64,000 bases of DNA, taken from contig NW_027331831.1 of assembly GCF_033568475.1 (NCBI RefSeq), positions 10,850,001-10,914,000 on the forward strand, given 5' to 3'. Source of the stretch: Henckelia pumila. Taxonomy: Eukaryota > Streptophyta > Magnoliopsida > Lamiales > Gesneriaceae. Made by a program: the position numbers and the translations under genes. Position 1 is the stretch's first letter, and each line of letters begins with the position of its first letter. Shown piece by piece: positions 61,041-64,000 of this stretch. The notes beneath the pieces were generated by a model. That model saw only the letters and a list, made by a program, of their open reading frames with translations. It was not told the DNA's origin and did not search any database.

Positions 61041-62086
61041 ATGTCAAATTTGGCAAAGATTGAATTCGTTGCGCTCGATATCACTGGAAAGAATTATATG
61101 TCATGTACTCTCGATGTAGAGATGCATCTTGAGTCATTGGGTCTAAGTGATACCATCAAAGAAATTAATATATCAACATCACAAGATAAAGCAAAGACAA
61201 TGATTTTCTTACGCCGACATCTTGATGAAGGGTTGAAATGTGAGTATCTCACAGAAAAAGACCCAATGATTTTATGGAAATGGTTGAAAGAAAGATTTGA
61301 GCATATAAGAAAAGTGATACTTCCGACCGCCCGTGATGAATGGAATACGTTGAGATTCCAAGACTTTAAAAAAGTCAGTGATTATAATTTTACGATGTAT
61401 CGAATAGTCTCGCAATTAAAATTCTGTGGACTTGAAGTCACAGAGATGGAAATGCTTGAGAAAATATTTTTCATTTTTCACGCATCAAATATAACTCTAC
61501 AACAACAGTATAGAGTGCGTGGTTTTACGAGATATTCTAAACTCATTGCATGTCTTCTTGTGGCGGAAAAGAACAAAGAATTGTTAATAAAAAATCATCA
61601 ATCCCGACCCACTGGATCAACGGCATTCCTGAAGCAAATGTCGTAATGAAAAATGAAAACCAAAATCAAAGGCATATACCAGATTTTGGTCGTGGACGAG
61701 GTCGAGAACGTGGGCGTGGACGTGGATGTGGAAGTAAAAATGATCGCGATCGTGGTCGCGGCCGTGAATATGAAAATAATCGAGATAGTTACTTCAATAA
61801 CTCATCTCAAAAGAACATCACGAACCACCCACCAAAAAGGCAGCATGAAAATACGAGTGAAAATGAAAATCACTCAAAAAGATCTGAGAGTGTTTGGTAT
61901 AGATGTGGCACTCCAGGACATTGGTCACATATTTGTCGAACCCCTGAGCACCTATGTAAGCTCTATAAAGAATCGACAAAGGGGAAAGGAAAAGAGACCA
62001 ATTTTGTTGAAAATAGGGACCATTTAATTGGTTCAACTAGTTTCAATGCTGCAGATTTTTTGAATGATTTCGAAGACATTGATTAA
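61041..62086 (+). pseudogene. Copia gag, frame-shifted
   Basis: MSNLAKIEFVALDITGKNYM to LLIKNHQSRPTGSTAF is in one frame; the rest (EANVVMKNENQNQ, arginine-glycine repeats, end LNDFEDID) is in another, shifted near 61630. The knuckle reads WYRCGTPGHWSHIC, so the first zinc cysteine is lost. Confidence 0.9.
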
Positions 62087-62211
62087 AAAATTGGTGAGAC
62101 TAGATTGTAACACATTTGTATTTTTCATGCATTCTTGTATTATAAAGCATGTTATATTTTGCATTTGTATTGTACTTAATTTTTCTTTATTGCATTTTTG
62201 TGAAGTTTGAT

Positions 62212-64000
62212 ATGGAAAATGCTATGAGAAAACATGGAAATAATATCATGGAAATTTGCATACCGGATAGTGGTACAACGCACATTATTCTACGAGATGA
62301 AAGATATTTCTTGGAAATAAAACCAACAAAAACAATGGTGAATACCATATCATGTCCTGTAGGCTTGATTGAAGATTGTGGTTAAGTACAATTTTTGTTA
62401 TCAAATGGTACAAAATTTCTGATAAATGATGCTTTATATTCACCACAATCGAAAAGAAATTTGTTGAGTTTTAATGACATATATTCTCATGGATATGATA
62501 CTCAGACGATAACTGATGGAAATCAGAAATATATGTGTCTTACCATATATAAATCAGGAAAGAAATATGTGGTTGAAAAATTATCAATGCTTCCTACTGG
62601 ATTGCATTATACACATATAAGTCCAATCGAATCAAATATGGTGGTTAATAGTTCTCCAATGTTAACAAATTGGCATGATCGATTGGGACATCCTGGTTCA
62701 ATAATGATGCAAAGAATTATTGAAAATACGCATGGTCATCCATTGAAAGACCAGAAGACTTTCAGAATAATAAGTTTCAATGTAAAGCATGTTCTCTTGA
62801 AAAACTTATTATAAGACCATCGCCAGCTAAAATCCAAACAAAATCACCCATATTTCTTGAACGCGTTCAGGGTGATATTTGTGGGCCAATTCATCCACCA
62901 TGTGCACCATTTTGATATTTTATGGTATTGATCGATGCCTCTAGCAGATGGTCACATGTATGCTTATTGTCAACTTAGAATGTGACATTTGCAAGATGAA
63001 TGGCTCAAATAATAAAATTGCGGAATCAATTTCCCGATTATATAATCAAGAAAATAAGACTTGATAATGCTGGAGAATTTACTTTCCAAACTTTCAATGA
63101 TTATTGTATGTCAATGGGAATTACTGTTGAACATATTGTTGCTCATGTTCATACACAAAATTAATTAGCTGAATCATTTATTAAACGTCTACAACTGATT
63201 TCCAGACCAATGATTATGAGAACAACACTCCCTATTTCAATATGGGGACATGCAATTTTACATGTTGCGGCATTAATTCGCATCAGACCAAGTGCATATC
63301 ATAAATTCTCCCCATTGCAGCTTGCATTTGGTAAAGAACCAAATATTTCTCATCTGAGAATTTTTGGATGTATGGTGTATGTGCCTATTGCACCACCTCA
63401 ACGATAAAAAATAGGTCCTCAAAGAAAAATCGGTATTTATATCGGTTATGATAGTCCATCAATCATTCGATATCTTGAGCCTCAGACAGGCGATGTGTTT
63501 ACAGCACGCTTTGCTGATTGTCATTTTAATGAAGAAATCTTCCCAATGTTAGGGGGAGAAAAGAAACACATCGAAAAATAAATCATATGGTATGTACCAT
63601 CATTGTTACATTTGGATCCAATGACCAAACAATGTGAGAAAGATGTACAAAAAATTGTGCACTTGCAAAGAATTTCAAATCAAATTCCAGATGCATTTAC
63701 AGACACAAAAGCGGTAACAAAATCATATATACATGTTGTAAATGCCCCTGCTCGAATTGAAATTCCAAAGAAACAAATTGAAGACACTTATGATGTCATA
63801 AAACGCTTGAAGCGTGGAAGACCAGTCGGTTCCAAGGATAAAAATCCTCGGAAATGAAAAGGCATAGAGAAGCACGATTATCATAAAATAGAAAATGGTG
63901 TTCCAGAAGAAACACCTGATGATGAACATGTTCTGTCAGAACCACAAACTGACGAGAATCGTGAAATCTTTATCAATTATATTAATACTGGAAAAATATG
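62212..64000 (+). pseudogene. Copia protease/integrase/RT start, decayed and incomplete
   Basis: MENAMRKHGNN...IPDSGTTHIILRDE gives the protease, then a stop at 62383 and a frame to 62812 with WHDRLGHPGSIMMQRI. Integrase core pieces follow with stops (GDICGPIHPP, RLDNAGEFTFQ, ESFIKRLQL). A block LPISIWGHAILHVAALIRIR, the acidic linker and RGRPVGSKDKN follow. The window ends inside the linker before the reverse transcriptase. Confidence 0.9.

Larger units (their letters stand above)
59965..64000 (+). mobile_element. Related Ty1/copia element, decayed, runs off the right edge
   Basis: Same family as 36527-42884 but on the plus strand. The 5' LTR is 59965-60227 (TGTTGAAAAT...TTTTTCATAACA), followed by a TTATCAGCAC primer-site-like string at 60230. 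Leader, small ORF, gag and pol follow in the same order. Pol has many stops and shifts, and the 3' LTR lies beyond the window. Confidence 0.93.

Overview
This is a plant nuclear window, AT-rich and dominated by transposable elements. Spliced plant gene families (RLCK-VII receptor-like cytoplasmic kinases, a class I HD-Zip factor, a cytosolic GAPDH relic, a FAR1-type domain), Ty1/copia and Ty3/gypsy retrotransposons and many MITEs all point to a flowering plant. The repeats look to me like those of an asterid, perhaps Lamiales, but that is a memory-based guess.

Host genes. A FAR1-domain exon fragment on the minus strand (219-685) abuts an LTR that runs off the left edge. A broken GAPDH 3' part lies at 5656-6340 (minus). 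Two related minus-strand PBL-type kinase genes follow. Copy A (7015-10042) and copy B (20986-23584) can both be assembled by hand into uninterrupted spliced frames, of 408 and 389 codons. Copy B has the usual N-myristoylation start. Copy A has a different first exon, a truncated 5' LINE in intron 3 whose target duplication copies the splice donor, and a MITE that supplies its stop codon. A small gene for a possible secreted cysteine-rich peptide lies at 26204-26497 (minus) behind a clear TATA box. An intact ATHB13/23-like HD-Zip I gene lies at 31170-32201 (minus).

Transposable elements. A deleted SIRE/Maximus-like copia with an env-position ORF fills about 12420-18700, between the two kinases. 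A very young copia (36527-42884, minus) has 273-bp LTRs that differ at one position and are flanked by ATATA target duplications. A related, more decayed copia starts at 59965 and runs off the right edge. A Tekay-like gypsy chromovirus (45887-55207, LTRs of about 2.1 kb, ATACC duplications) is nested inside a Stowaway-type MITE (45785-55364). Several MITEs have target duplications that can be read directly: TAA Tourist-like, 9-bp Mutator-like and 8-bp hAT-like.

The points most worth follow-up are the chimeric first exon of kinase A, the duplicated splice donor made by the LINE, the small cysteine-rich peptide gene, a TATA box plus small hydrophobic ORF shared by the leaders of the two related copia elements, and an unknown ORF at 58313-58931 whose frame becomes continuous if a hAT MITE is removed.
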